Shown: one piece after another, positions 7,786 through 16,598 of the stretch | Numbering within the stretch: the stretch's first letter is position 1 | How the letters are laid out: each line of letters opens with the position of its first letter | DNA from: JBBSWB01 sp038046465 | GTDB lineage: Archaea > Nanobdellota > Nanobdellia > Woesearchaeales > GW2011-AR9 | Direction of reading: 5' to 3' | DNA length: 25,813 nucleotides | Assembly (NCBI GenBank): GCA_038046465.1 | Contig: JBBSWB010000063.1 | Location: forward strand, 1-25,813 | Program-made: the position numbers and the translations under genes | The notes under the pieces: model-generated | Seen by the model: only the letters and a program-made list of their open reading frames with translations | Told to the model about the DNA's origin: nothing | The model's database searches: none

Positions 7786-8556
7786 ATGTTAAAAAGAGGA
7801 CAAGTAACGATTTTTATGGTAGTTGGTATTTTAATTATTTTTCTAACCGCCGGTATTTTTTTAGTTAAGACCTTCCTGGTTGGCGAGGAGTTAAAAGAAG
7901 TAGATCCCGTCCCTCTTCTTAGCGATTCTGTTAATATGTATATTGAATCCTGTATTGAAAAAACCGGAAAAAACGCTTTGGTCTTTGTTGCCCAGCAAGG
8001 CGGATATTATGAATTGCCTGCTCTTGCTGAATTTGGTCTGCCTTACTATCTTTATGGAAACAAAAGCCATATAATTTCCAAAAAAGAATTAGAAATACAA
8101 ATTTCCAGTTACATGAATAACGAACTTTTTTTCTGCATACAAGATTTTGTTCCATTTAAGAAAGCCGGATTGGATATTGAGCAGAAAGAGATAATAACTT
8201 CAACCAAAGTTTTTGAGGAAAAGGTTATATTTGACATTAATTTTCCAATAACTATTAAACAAAATAGCTTAGCTAAATCATTAGCTCATTTTTCTCAAAC
8301 AATTCCTTCAAAATTAGGAAGAATTCATAATATGAGTTTAGAATTTGTTTATTTAGATGAAAAAAATCCCGAGTCTATTTGCATCAGCTGTCTGACTTAC
8401 CTAGGTTTAGAAAGAGATTTAAGGACGGAAATAAACCCCCTTCGTGAGGGAATATTCTTATTTATCGTCATTGATGAAAATAAAGGCAGCCCTTTTGAAT
8501 ATTTATTTTTAAATCGGTATGAATTTCAGGAAACGGAAAAATTGGTTGAAGAATGA
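7786..8556 (+). CDS. Membrane-anchored protein with pilin-like K-R-G-Q-V-T signal
   Basis: A 256-residue protein whose N-terminus reads K-R-G-Q-V-T-I-F followed by about 20 hydrophobic residues. This resembles the class III (type IV pilin/archaellin) signals cut after the Gly before the Gln, and the R-G-Q-V-T-x-F signature is common in DPANN surface proteins. The rest (about 35-256) is predicted to be outside the cell and has a few cysteines (C56, C117, C197, C200) that could form disulphides. I recognise no known domain. Its last four bases overlap the start of the metalloprotease gene (ATGA), so translation is coupled and the products probably act together at the cell surface. Confidence 0.7.
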   Translation: MLKRGQVTIFMVVGILIIFLTAGIFLVKTFLVGEELKEVDPVPLLSDSVNMYIESCIEKTGKNALVFVAQQGGYYELPALAEFGLPYYLYGNKSHIISKKELEIQISSYMNNELFFCIQDFVPFKKAGLDIEQKEIITSTKVFEEKVIFDINFPITIKQNSLAKSLAHFSQTIPSKLGRIHNMSLEFVYLDEKNPESICISCLTYLGLERDLRTEINPLREGIFLFIVIDENKGSPFEYLFLNRYEFQETEKLVEE

Positions 8557-10793
8557 AATCAAAACTAAAAATTATATTATTAACGGCAGTTTTACTTAGT
8601 ATTTGCACTTTGATAGCCGATCCTGCTGATATTGAAGAAGGCGGAACGATTACAGGAGAGATTACTCCAGAACAACAGGCCCAGTTAGCTTATGCTAATA
8701 TTTATAACCCAAAAGACCCCGCTTATTTCAGCTGGAATTGGGGCGATTATAAGACTATCCCGGATTGGAGTAAATTAACTGACGACCAATGGAAGAAAAT
8801 TCCGCAGAATCGAGTAAAAGAAATTCCTGCAGACCAATTAGATTATTCTAAATTAAGTGCAGAACAAAGAAAAGGAATGGCTGCTGAACAGATTGCGGTT
8901 AATTTTGACAAGATTGACAATCTAGCTAAAGATGTAGATGTGAAAGAAGCCGAGAAAGCAATCCAGGCTAAATATGATGTTGAAGTAAAGCTAGGAGAAG
9001 GAGCACAACTTAAGAACGGTATTCTTTCCGCAACCTACGGGGAGAAAGGGCAGGTAACTCTTACTGGTTCTAATTATAAATTGGGACAGTTAAAAATGAA
9101 CGAAGGGGGAAGAATTATATTTACTTTATCGCCACAACAGACAGAAATTCTTATTCCCGATACAGATATTGTGGTTGTTGACACCCAAGAGCGGACTTTA
9201 AGTTATCTGGGGAATGAGGTGAAAGGAACCTTAAATTTTGAGAAAGGACAAACCTATCTTGAATTTCGACCGGATTTATTAACAGAAAAAGTTGCTGAAA
9301 TAAAAGTTGCTGAAATAAACGGCGTCCAGGTCAATTCTTTTAGAAATTGGGCTAGGGGAAGAATAAATCTTTTTTTTGACGGAAAAAAACATCCAGGATC
9401 GTATCTTTCTTTTGATCCGACGGGAAAGAAGATGCGATATGGTAACGAACCACATGAAGGATACGAAGGCATAACAACATATTATTATGAGATACAGTTT
9501 TCTCCAGGAAATCCTTTCTTTGATATTGAAAAAAGAGACTATCTCCGAATGGATTTCCCGATGAGAACAGACGTGGTTATTGAACAAAGAACCGGAAAAA
9601 TACCTTTAGTAACTATTCAGGTAAATCCTTCCTCTGCGCGGCCAACTTTCAGGAATGGAATAAATACTGTTGTTCTTTCTAGCGGGGCCGGATATGAATT
9701 TCAGATAAACAGTGTTGCTCTTTCTGCCCAAGCCGGAGATGAAAATTTGATTGCAAATGCGCAATTTAAACAAGATTCAGTTCCTTTCACACTTTTAATT
9801 CAAGATGAAAAAGGCAATAATATTTTAGGAAGACCATCTTTTAATTATGAAGATACTGGAATAAGGAATAAAGTAGTTTTTGATGAGGGCGGAAGTTTTA
9901 GAGTAGTTCCTGAAAACATCCCAGAAGAGGAATATGAAAAAATAGGAAGCAGCGTTATTTACAATCAAGATCAGGTCCAGTTAGTTAGAACAATGCTTGA
10001 TCAATACCAGTGGCCGGTCCGGGAAAATTTGTTAGAATACCTTGGAGACATAGTCGATCTTGAAAAACTAGATTTGCCTCGGCTGGATCCAGCATTATTA
10101 CGCAAACTTATAAAAGATTTAGAAGAACTCACCCCAAAACAAAGAGCGAGTATCAAAGAATTGCAGATAGTTCAAGGTTACGCTGGAGATCTCTGCTGGT
10201 CGTCGAAAGCTGTCGGGTGCGCGAATCCTTTAAATAACAAGATCATCATTAATGAAAACCAGCTTGGCGAAGGAACACTTTATCATGAAGCCGCGCATAC
10301 AGCAGATTTTGATGAAAAAAGAAACGCCGAAGTTGCTTCATTCAAAAAGTTGGTTCGGTTCCAAAAAGGATTAGATCAATCAGATAAATCAATAGAAGAA
10401 CAGCAAGAGATTGACGTTTATTTAAGCAGAGAAGAGAGGTGGGATAAAGCATTTAATTCTGTTTTAGGCAAAGATTTAGGACCTAAAGGCAAATTAGGAT
10501 TTGGATCTGCTTCAACTTGGGCTGACGGCTCAACTGAACCAAGAAAGGGTTGTGTAACTCCCTATGCTTGTAATAATATCTGGGAACTTAAAGCTGAGAC
10601 GGCTGAATTAGCTCACCGTGCAGACAGCTATACCTTCTTTAAACCATTAATAGATCCCTTCAGCGACAAATATGACCCGCGATATCGGGAAGCTTTAGAT
10701 TTAACTTACGAAGCTGGAAAGATAAGTAAATCAGAATACGATTATATAATCAATTACAAAGAAGAGGAAGAAAAACAGGTTGCAACAAAATGA
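8553..10793 (+). CDS. Large secreted putative HEAAH metalloprotease
   Basis: A 746-residue exported protein. An N-terminal hydrophobic segment (about residues 5-22, after three lysines) is a Sec-type signal. Residues about 65-115 contain two diverged repeats starting D-W-S-K-L-T and D-Y-S-K-L-S with regularly spaced Gln and Lys. The middle (about 140-480) is beta-rich, and a K-V-A-E-I motif is duplicated at 9290-9320. Near residue 578, L-Y-H-E-A-A-H-T-A-D is an HExxH zinc site; E593 or a later glutamate in W-E-L-K-A-E-T-A-E could be the third ligand. The H-x-A-D after HExxH recalls H-x-x-D in M34-like peptidases, but the family is not certain. Four cysteines near the site may form disulphides. 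It overlaps both neighbours by 4 bases. Confidence 0.7.
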   Translation: MKSKLKIILLTAVLLSICTLIADPADIEEGGTITGEITPEQQAQLAYANIYNPKDPAYFSWNWGDYKTIPDWSKLTDDQWKKIPQNRVKEIPADQLDYSKLSAEQRKGMAAEQIAVNFDKIDNLAKDVDVKEAEKAIQAKYDVEVKLGEGAQLKNGILSATYGEKGQVTLTGSNYKLGQLKMNEGGRIIFTLSPQQTEILIPDTDIVVVDTQERTLSYLGNEVKGTLNFEKGQTYLEFRPDLLTEKVAEIKVAEINGVQVNSFRNWARGRINLFFDGKKHPGSYLSFDPTGKKMRYGNEPHEGYEGITTYYYEIQFSPGNPFFDIEKRDYLRMDFPMRTDVVIEQRTGKIPLVTIQVNPSSARPTFRNGINTVVLSSGAGYEFQINSVALSAQAGDENLIANAQFKQDSVPFTLLIQDEKGNNILGRPSFNYEDTGIRNKVVFDEGGSFRVVPENIPEEEYEKIGSSVIYNQDQVQLVRTMLDQYQWPVRENLLEYLGDIVDLEKLDLPRLDPALLRKLIKDLEELTPKQRASIKELQIVQGYAGDLCWSSKAVGCANPLNNKIIINENQLGEGTLYHEAAHTADFDEKRNAEVASFKKLVRFQKGLDQSDKSIEEQQEIDVYLSREERWDKAFNSVLGKDLGPKGKLGFGSASTWADGSTEPRKGCVTPYACNNIWELKAETAELAHRADSYTFFKPLIDPFSDKYDPRYREALDLTYEAGKISKSEYDYIINYKEEEEKQVATK

Positions 10794-11413
10794 ATAAAAT
10801 GAAACCAATAATAATACTCTCAATATTGCTGTTTTTATTAGCTGTTTCTGTCTCGGCAGAAGTATATCATTATTACAAAATAGATTTAAAGTATAATAAC
10901 GGGGTTCTATCTTACAACAAAATTTCTGTAGAAGTTTCGTCAACAAAACTTCAGATGCCGGAAGGGATGTATGTAGCAGAAGTAGTTTCATTTAACAACG
11001 AAATATTAAATTTAACTTTTTTTGCCTTTCCTTTAACTATCTTTTATGATGCGGTTGATTTAGAAACGGGAGAAATTAATGATGGAGGAATGATAGAATT
11101 AAATGAAACTGAAGTTACCCTGTATGTACCATATTATATAAATGCAAAAGAAATTAATATTTATGACCAAAATCTGATTAAAAAATTGTTTATTGATATT
11201 AGCCCTTTTGCAAAAGAAACGGCTGTAGAAGAATTAAAAGAAATAAAAGAAGAGATTAAAAAGGAAGAAATAATTGAGAAAGAAACCGTCTTGAGCGAGA
11301 CTAGCCCATTGTTTAAAATTATTGAAGGGGTAGTTATAGGGATAGCAATTATCATTGCCTTAATCTTAATAATAGTTATTTTAAAAAAGAAAAAGCCATC
11401 AAAACATTTTTAA
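10790..11413 (+). CDS. Membrane-anchored extracellular protein, unknown function
   Basis: A 207-residue protein with a Sec signal peptide (about residues 1-23, ending A-V-S-V-S-A), an extracellular beta-rich domain (about 24-135), a charged Glu/Lys stalk (about 140-165) and one C-terminal transmembrane helix (about 175-198) followed by lysines. The topology is therefore outside domain, inside tail. Its start overlaps the metalloprotease stop by 4 bases (ATGA), making the third gene of the surface operon. It probably anchors or accompanies the secreted protease, which is inference from the coupling. No domain is recognised. Confidence 0.7.
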   Translation: MNKMKPIIILSILLFLLAVSVSAEVYHYYKIDLKYNNGVLSYNKISVEVSSTKLQMPEGMYVAEVVSFNNEILNLTFFAFPLTIFYDAVDLETGEINDGGMIELNETEVTLYVPYYINAKEINIYDQNLIKKLFIDISPFAKETAVEELKEIKEEIKKEEIIEKETVLSETSPLFKIIEGVVIGIAIIIALILIIVILKKKKPSKHF

Positions 11414-11423
11414 TAATATTAAT

Positions 11424-11996
11424 TTACTGGCTTTGTTTCTTTATTTCTTCTTCAATTTCTTTCCTGACTTTTTCTTCAGCAACTTTTTTCGGTTTACTTT
11501 TATAAGAATTTAAAAATTTTAAGACCTGGGCATAAATATACGCTGTATCCCTGCCTAAAGTTCGAATAGAACCACTTTCTAACGGAAGCGTGTACAAGAA
11601 TTTGTTAATCATGCTTTTCATAAAGTAAACACCAGGAGTCAATTCTAATTTGCTTTGATAATCGGTTAAAGACCAAGAATCAAATGCGATTTTAACATCT
11701 CCTTTCTGAAAAACAACTTTATGTCCATTAACTTCTTCTTTAACGTCAGTAATATTGTCTAAAGTAATTTTAATTTTGATCATTAAGGTAATATATTCGG
11801 TAATAATTTTATATGGCCTTAATTCTAAAAATAACATTCTTCCGGCAGAAGTCACCAATTCTTCGCTTTTCTTTTCACGTTTAGTGTAGCCTTTTTCTCC
11901 CAAAGCCTTATTTATGGCTGAAAAGAGTTCATCAACTCTAAAAATACCTTGATAAACAAGTTCTTTATTATTGACGACTAAATTTTTTTCAACCAT
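11424..11996 (-). CDS. Conserved archaeal hypothetical protein, paralogue B
   Basis: A 190-residue cytoplasmic-looking protein of unknown function. Its first 30 residues (L-V-V-x-x-x-x-L-x-Y-x-G-x-F-x-x-D-E-L) align with the gene just upstream on the same strand, and both continue with a G-R/K-x-x then E-L/P-x-P/W-x-K-I pattern and a paired beta region, so the two are paralogues. The C-terminus is a Lys/Glu-rich tail (about 165-190). There is no signal peptide and no catalytic motif. Only 2 bases separate the genes. The product may form a heterodimer with its neighbour. Pairs like this occur in DPANN genomes, as far as I recall. Confidence 0.7.
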   Translation of the reverse strand: MVEKNLVVNNKELVYQGIFRVDELFSAINKALGEKGYTKREKKSEELVTSAGRMLFLELRPYKIITEYITLMIKIKITLDNITDVKEEVNGHKVVFQKGDVKIAFDSWSLTDYQSKLELTPGVYFMKSMINKFLYTLPLESGSIRTLGRDTAYIYAQVLKFLNSYKSKPKKVAEEKVRKEIEEEIKKQSQ

Positions 11997-11998
11997 TT

Positions 11999-12511
11999 TT
12001 ACCGACCATAAGTATATTTAAAAGTATTAAGATAAGTTTTTATCTGGCTGTGTAATCCTTCCACTTCGCTTTTCAGCCACATTTCTGCTTTTCGATATGG
12101 GTCCTTAAAGAAATATTTTTCTAAAACAACCCCTAAGAACCAATGTACTGGTTCATTATGCCATTTTCCTTTTCGGTCGCTAACCACATAACCATCAATA
12201 GTCATTTTAATAATTCCCTGGCTAACTCGCACGGGTTTCTCTTCCGTTTGCACTTCTACTTCTTTGACATTTTGCATATGTAATTTAATAGCAATAACTA
12301 ATTTATAAAAATCGCTGATATTCTTCCACGGTTCCAAAACAATGCGGATCTGCTTTCCTGAAGAAGAGATATGTGCTTCATTAATCTTTTCAAACCAGTC
12401 CCAGCCCCGCTCAAAGAAGAAAGAAGAGATGACGCTGTATAATTCATCTGCATTAAACAGCCCTTCATAGCTTAATTTTAAGTGATCAACAACTAAATGC
12501 CTTTCTGCCAT
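11999..12511 (-). CDS. Conserved archaeal hypothetical protein, paralogue A
   Basis: A 170-residue protein paralogous to the next gene in the operon, sharing the N-terminal L-V-V-x-x-x-x-L-x-Y-x-G-x-F-x-x-D-E-L-Y-S segment. No signal peptide, membrane segment or enzyme motif is seen. A TATA box about 30 bases upstream drives the pair. The second half contains an aromatic run (W-F-L-G-V-V-L-E-K-Y-F-F) probably buried in the fold. The function is unknown. Confidence 0.7.
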   Translation of the reverse strand: MAERHLVVDHLKLSYEGLFNADELYSVISSFFFERGWDWFEKINEAHISSSGKQIRIVLEPWKNISDFYKLVIAIKLHMQNVKEVEVQTEEKPVRVSQGIIKMTIDGYVVSDRKGKWHNEPVHWFLGVVLEKYFFKDPYRKAEMWLKSEVEGLHSQIKTYLNTFKYTYGR

Positions 12512-12536
12512 TCTTATACTAGAAAATGATTATTAT

Positions 12537-12546
12537 ACTTATAAAT
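12537..12546 (-). promoter_or_regulatory. TATA box for the paralogue pair
   Basis: On the minus strand this reads ATTTATAAGT, a good archaeal TATA match, centred about 30 bases before the ATG at 12511. Confidence 0.55.
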
Positions 12547-12598
12547 TATTCTGTTGAGAAAATCTTATTTAAAAAAAAACTTACCTTAAATAAATCTA

Positions 12599-12627
12599 GC
12601 TAAAGCCGGGGGTTTCTCACGCAAACC
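12599..12627 (-). mobile_element. Possible IS200/IS605-type right-end fragment
   Basis: On the minus strand the segment contains GAGAAACCCCCGGCTTTAGC, the kind of sequence found at the right end (and guide-RNA 3' end) of IS605/TnpB-type elements, where a G/C-rich stem closes around CTTTAG. Here the closing arm is lost and AT-rich sequence follows. No transposase or TnpB gene is present, so it would be a relic. It lies between the paralogue pair and radC, at the left edge of the defence island. Recognition is from memory of such ends. Confidence 0.35.
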
Positions 12628-12694
12628 ATTTCGCTTAAACTTTTTCTTTTTGAGAGTTTTTAGACTGTAAATATCCAGAATATTTTTCAATATA

Positions 12695-12704
12695 TTTATT
12701 AAAT
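12695..12704 (+). promoter_or_regulatory. TATA-like box for radC
   Basis: TTTATTAAAT is centred about 26 bases before the radC ATG at 12726, consistent with a leaderless transcript. Confidence 0.45.
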
Positions 12705-12725
12705 AGCCATTTATTTTGGTTATAG

Positions 12726-13385
12726 ATGAAAATAAAAGATATATCAAAAGAAAATAGGCCAAGAGAACGATTAGAGAAGAATGGAGCTCACGTACTTTCA
12801 GATGCAGAATTATTGGCGGTAATTTTCAAAACAGGCAACAAGCAAGAAAATGCAGTTGAAATGAGCGATAGACTAATTTCAAAATATGGAATTGGTAAAT
12901 TGAATGAATTATCATTAAAAGAATTACAAGAAATTGATGGCATTGGCCCTGCAAAATCAATGCAAATAAAAGCACTTTTTGAATTTAATAAGAGGTATAA
13001 TCTATCAAAAGAAAGCGGAAAACCAATAAAATCGGCACAAGATGTTTTTCAGTATGCTTCCCAGAGAATTTTAGATAACAAAAAAGAGCAATTTATAATT
13101 CTTCTTTTGGACACTAAAAATCGGGTGATTAAAGATGAAACAATCTCTATCGGAACTCTTAATGCTTCAGTTATACATCCAAGAGAAGTTTTTAAGTCAG
13201 CAATAAGAGAAAGTGCAAACTCAATTATCTTAGTCCATAATCATCCGTCAGGAGAGCCGGAACCATCTCAAGAAGATACGGAAATAACAGAAAAATTGTT
13301 TGATGCAGGAGAATTACTAAATATTAAAGTATTAGACCATGTTATTGTTGGCAAGGATAAATTTTGGAGTTTTAAAGAAAAATAA
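12726..13385 (+). CDS. radC: RadC family JAB/MPN-domain protein
   Basis: A 219-residue RadC protein. It has an N-terminal U-P-F-type region, a helix-hairpin-helix DNA-binding motif (about 67-83, I-D-G-I-G-P-A-K) and a C-terminal JAB/MPN metalloprotease fold with H171-x-H173-P-S-G and D184, the full JAMM zinc ligand set. Despite its name, the role of RadC in repair is disputed. The gene often sits in mobile and defence regions, as here, convergent with hsdR and 39 bases away. The family is mainly bacterial, so transfer into this archaeon is likely. The length is near the usual 220-230 and no key residue is missing. Confidence 0.93.
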   Translation: MKIKDISKENRPRERLEKNGAHVLSDAELLAVIFKTGNKQENAVEMSDRLISKYGIGKLNELSLKELQEIDGIGPAKSMQIKALFEFNKRYNLSKESGKPIKSAQDVFQYASQRILDNKKEQFIILLLDTKNRVIKDETISIGTLNASVIHPREVFKSAIRESANSIILVHNHPSGEPEPSQEDTEITEKLFDAGELLNIKVLDHVIVGKDKFWSFKEK

Positions 13386-13424
13386 TTTATTATTCAGAAA
13401 AAATAGTTCGGATTGTAATAAAAC

Positions 13425-16400
13425 CTATTTACCCACCCAACCTTTAGCAATTAATTCTGCTTGCTTCAAAACTGTTTCTATTGCGTACTTTTCTTTATCA
13501 GGAGGATAACCATACTTCCTTAAAATCTTTTTAACTTTCAAACGCATTCCTGCTTGCACGCTTTCTCTTTGAGTCCAATCTATGGTTACACTATTCCTAA
13601 TCATCTCAGTTAATTCTAATGCGATTTTTCTGAGAGCATCATCACCTAAAATTTTAACTGCGCTATCATTAACTTCAAGAGCATCATAAAATGCAACTTC
13701 ATCATCATTCATATTAAGCTCTTTGCCTCTGCCTTTCTCATCTCTGACTTTTCTTGCCAATTCAATCAGTTCTTCTATAACTTGGGCAGCTTCTATACTC
13801 CTATTTGTATATTTCTTGATGGTTTTATCGAGCAAATCCATAAATGACTTGGCTTGAACCATATTTTTCTTTGACATAATTCTTATTTCATCATTCAGCA
13901 ATTTCTTCAATGCCTCAAATGCAAGATTTTTCTGTGGCATTTCCTTAACTTCTGCTAAGAAACCTTCAGATAAAATGGAAAGCTCTGGCTTTTGTATTCC
14001 TGCCGCTTCAAAAATATCTATAATTCTATCGGAGATTACTGCTTTTGACAAAATCTGCTTTATTGCTGAATCAAATTTATCCTGTAATTCTCTCTTTGTT
14101 TCTGTTGTTTTTGTGATAGCAGATTTTATTGCTTGGAAAAATCCAACTTCTTCCTTTATTTTCATTGCTTTTTCATTTGGGACAGCCAAAGAAAATGCTT
14201 TTAGGAGAGCAGTAACTTCTCTGGCAAATCTTTCTTTCTTGTCTTTCTCTTTGAGAATATGCTCCATTGCAGACGGAACAAAAGAGATTCTTTCTTCTGG
14301 TCTAAGCTGGAAGAATTTTTTATAATTGAAGCCATAAAACATATCTTTTACAACCTCGTATTTTTCCATCATCAGCTTAACTGCCTGCTCTTGGTCAAAA
14401 GTCGGTTTTCCTTTACCGCCACTTTTGGTATAATTCATTAATGCTTTTTTTAGTTCAACACCAACACCCATATAATCAACTATCAAACCGCCTTCTTTTC
14501 CAGGATAAACCCTGTTTACTCTGGCAATTGCCTGCATTAAAGTATGCCCTTTAATCGGCTTATCCAAATACATAGTATGAAGAGAGGGCGCATCAAAACC
14601 AGTAAGAAACATATCTCTAACAATCATTAACTTTAATTCGTGCTTGTCGTCTTTCAGATTATCGCCTATCTGCTTTCTTCTTTTTCTGTTTCTTATGTGC
14701 TGTTGCCATTCTTTTGGATCAGAAGCTGAACCAGTCATAACTACCTTTATGAATCCTTTATCATCATCTTCAGTATGCCACTCTGGCTTTATTTTGATTA
14801 TTTCATTGTATAAATCAACGCAAATTCTTCTGCTCATGCCAACAATAATTCCTTTTCCTTCGAGAATAGAAATTCTTTCTTCAAAATGCTTAACAATATC
14901 TTTAGCAATTCTGCTTATTCTTCTTGGAGAACCTGCAACTTTTTCTAATCTTGCCCACTTACTTTTAAGTATGTCTTTGCCTTCAACTTCTTCTCCTTCT
15001 GTTGCTTCCTCAAATTCTGTATCTATTTTTGGTCTTTCTTCTGGCTTTAATTCAAGTTTTGCTAATCTGCTCTCATAATAAATTCTTACCGTAGCACCAT
15101 CTTCAACTGCCTGCTCAATATCATAAACATCAACATATTTTCCAAATACTGCTGGCGTGCTTCTGTCTGATTTCTCAATCGGAGTTCCAGTAAATCCAAT
15201 AAAAGAGGCATTTGGCAAAGCATCTCTTAGATATTTTGCATAGCCATAAGTGATTAATGCCTTGTCTTTCTTGTCTAATATCTTGGCAGAAAAACCATAC
15301 TGGCTTCTGTGGGCTTCATCAGCTATAACAATAATATTATCTCTTTCTGAAAGAATCGGATACGTTTCTCTGTTCTCTTCTGGGAAGAATTTTTGTATTG
15401 TAGTAAAAACAACTCCGCCAGAAGATACTTTGAGAAGTTTTTGAATTTCTTTTCTGTCATTTGCTTGTGTTGGCTTTTGCCTTAGGACATCTTGGCACTT
15501 TCCAAAAGTTCCAAATAGCTGGTCATCTAAATCATTTCTATCAGTTAGGACTACTATTGTCGGGTTGTTGAAATCTCTGATTAATTTTCCAGTATAGAAA
15601 ACCATTGTTAAAGACTTGCCAGAGCCTTGCGTATGCCAGACAACTCCTGCTTTTTTATCTCCTTTTGGCTGTTCCTTTACAGATGAAAGCCCATAAGATT
15701 CTGGCGCTTCTCTTACTTGCATGATTGATTTCGTGCTTGCTCTTCTTGTAGATTCTATGGCTTTGATTACAGCCCAATATTGATGATAAGCGGCAACTTT
15801 CTTTTTTGTTTCTTTATCTTTTTCAAAAACAATGAAGTTTCTGATAATATCTAATATTCTCTTCTTATCACACATTCCTTTGAGCAGAACTTCAATTTCA
15901 GTTAATCCTTTCTTTGGCTTTTCTCCGTTGATGGTTTTCCATTGCATGAACCTCTCTTTTTCAGAGGTTATTGTCCCAGCTCTTGCTTCAATTCCGTCGC
16001 TGATAATTAATATTTCATTGAATTTGAATAAAGAGGGTAATTGTTCTTTGTAAGTTTGGAATTGGTCGTAGGCTGTCCAAATATCTGCCTTTTCATCTGC
16101 CAGATTCTTTAATTCTAAAACTACTAATGGCAAGCCATTTATGAAAAGAATAACATCTGGACGGCGTTCTATGTTGTTTTCAATAATTGTAAACTGATTA
16201 ACTGCTGAAAACTCATTATTTTCTAGGTTGTTGAAGTCAAATAGGTTTATTATAATATGCCTTTCTTCTCCACCCTTTGAGATGGGGATACTTACACCAT
16301 CAACGAGTATTTTATGGAAACTTTCATTATCCGCAATTAATTTTTGAGATTCGCTTCGTAGAATTTGCTTTATTGCCCGCTCTCTTGCTTCTTCTGGAAC

Positions 16401-16592
16401 AGATGGGTTAATTTTTCTGAGAGCGTATCGCAGTTTATCTATTAAAACAACATCTTTATAGTCTGTTCTTAAAGCAGAGCTTCCACCAGGCAGATATTCC
16501 TCATTGCTTCCTCTGATTATATTGTAATCTAAAGATTGGAGAATGCTTAGGACGTTCTCTTCGACATGGGATTCAGTTATTATTTTTGGCAT
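13425..16592 (-). CDS. hsdR: Type I restriction enzyme R subunit (HsdR)
   Basis: HsdR is the translocating and cutting subunit of a type I restriction complex (R2M2S). The 1055 residues carry an N-terminal PD-(D/E)xK nuclease (P145-D146 ... E160-L-K162), then a superfamily 2 motor: Walker A T-Q-G-S-G-K-S (321-327), D-E-A-H (425-428), F-T-G-T-P (467-471), and the helicase second half with F-L-T-G-F-D-A-P and Q-A-I-A-R-V-N-R. A helical C-terminal domain for complex assembly follows. All catalytic residues are intact and the length is typical, so it should be active. It is the last gene of the operon, 6 bases after fic, with no Shine-Dalgarno site of its own. Confidence 0.96.
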   Translation of the reverse strand: MPKIITESHVEENVLSILQSLDYNIIRGSNEEYLPGGSSALRTDYKDVVLIDKLRYALRKINPSVPEEARERAIKQILRSESQKLIADNESFHKILVDGVSIPISKGGEERHIIINLFDFNNLENNEFSAVNQFTIIENNIERRPDVILFINGLPLVVLELKNLADEKADIWTAYDQFQTYKEQLPSLFKFNEILIISDGIEARAGTITSEKERFMQWKTINGEKPKKGLTEIEVLLKGMCDKKRILDIIRNFIVFEKDKETKKKVAAYHQYWAVIKAIESTRRASTKSIMQVREAPESYGLSSVKEQPKGDKKAGVVWHTQGSGKSLTMVFYTGKLIRDFNNPTIVVLTDRNDLDDQLFGTFGKCQDVLRQKPTQANDRKEIQKLLKVSSGGVVFTTIQKFFPEENRETYPILSERDNIIVIADEAHRSQYGFSAKILDKKDKALITYGYAKYLRDALPNASFIGFTGTPIEKSDRSTPAVFGKYVDVYDIEQAVEDGATVRIYYESRLAKLELKPEERPKIDTEFEEATEGEEVEGKDILKSKWARLEKVAGSPRRISRIAKDIVKHFEERISILEGKGIIVGMSRRICVDLYNEIIKIKPEWHTEDDDKGFIKVVMTGSASDPKEWQQHIRNRKRRKQIGDNLKDDKHELKLMIVRDMFLTGFDAPSLHTMYLDKPIKGHTLMQAIARVNRVYPGKEGGLIVDYMGVGVELKKALMNYTKSGGKGKPTFDQEQAVKLMMEKYEVVKDMFYGFNYKKFFQLRPEERISFVPSAMEHILKEKDKKERFAREVTALLKAFSLAVPNEKAMKIKEEVGFFQAIKSAITKTTETKRELQDKFDSAIKQILSKAVISDRIIDIFEAAGIQKPELSILSEGFLAEVKEMPQKNLAFEALKKLLNDEIRIMSKKNMVQAKSFMDLLDKTIKKYTNRSIEAAQVIEELIELARKVRDEKGRGKELNMNDDEVAFYDALEVNDSAVKILGDDALRKIALELTEMIRNSVTIDWTQRESVQAGMRLKVKKILRKYGYPPDKEKYAIETVLKQAELIAKGWVGK

Positions 16593-16598
16593 TTTTCA

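Noticed and set aside
9292..9323. Short tandem repeat (GTTGCTGAAATAAA twice) in the metalloprotease gene
   Set aside because: Only two copies, in frame (K-V-A-E-I twice). A minor duplication with no sign of a switching function.
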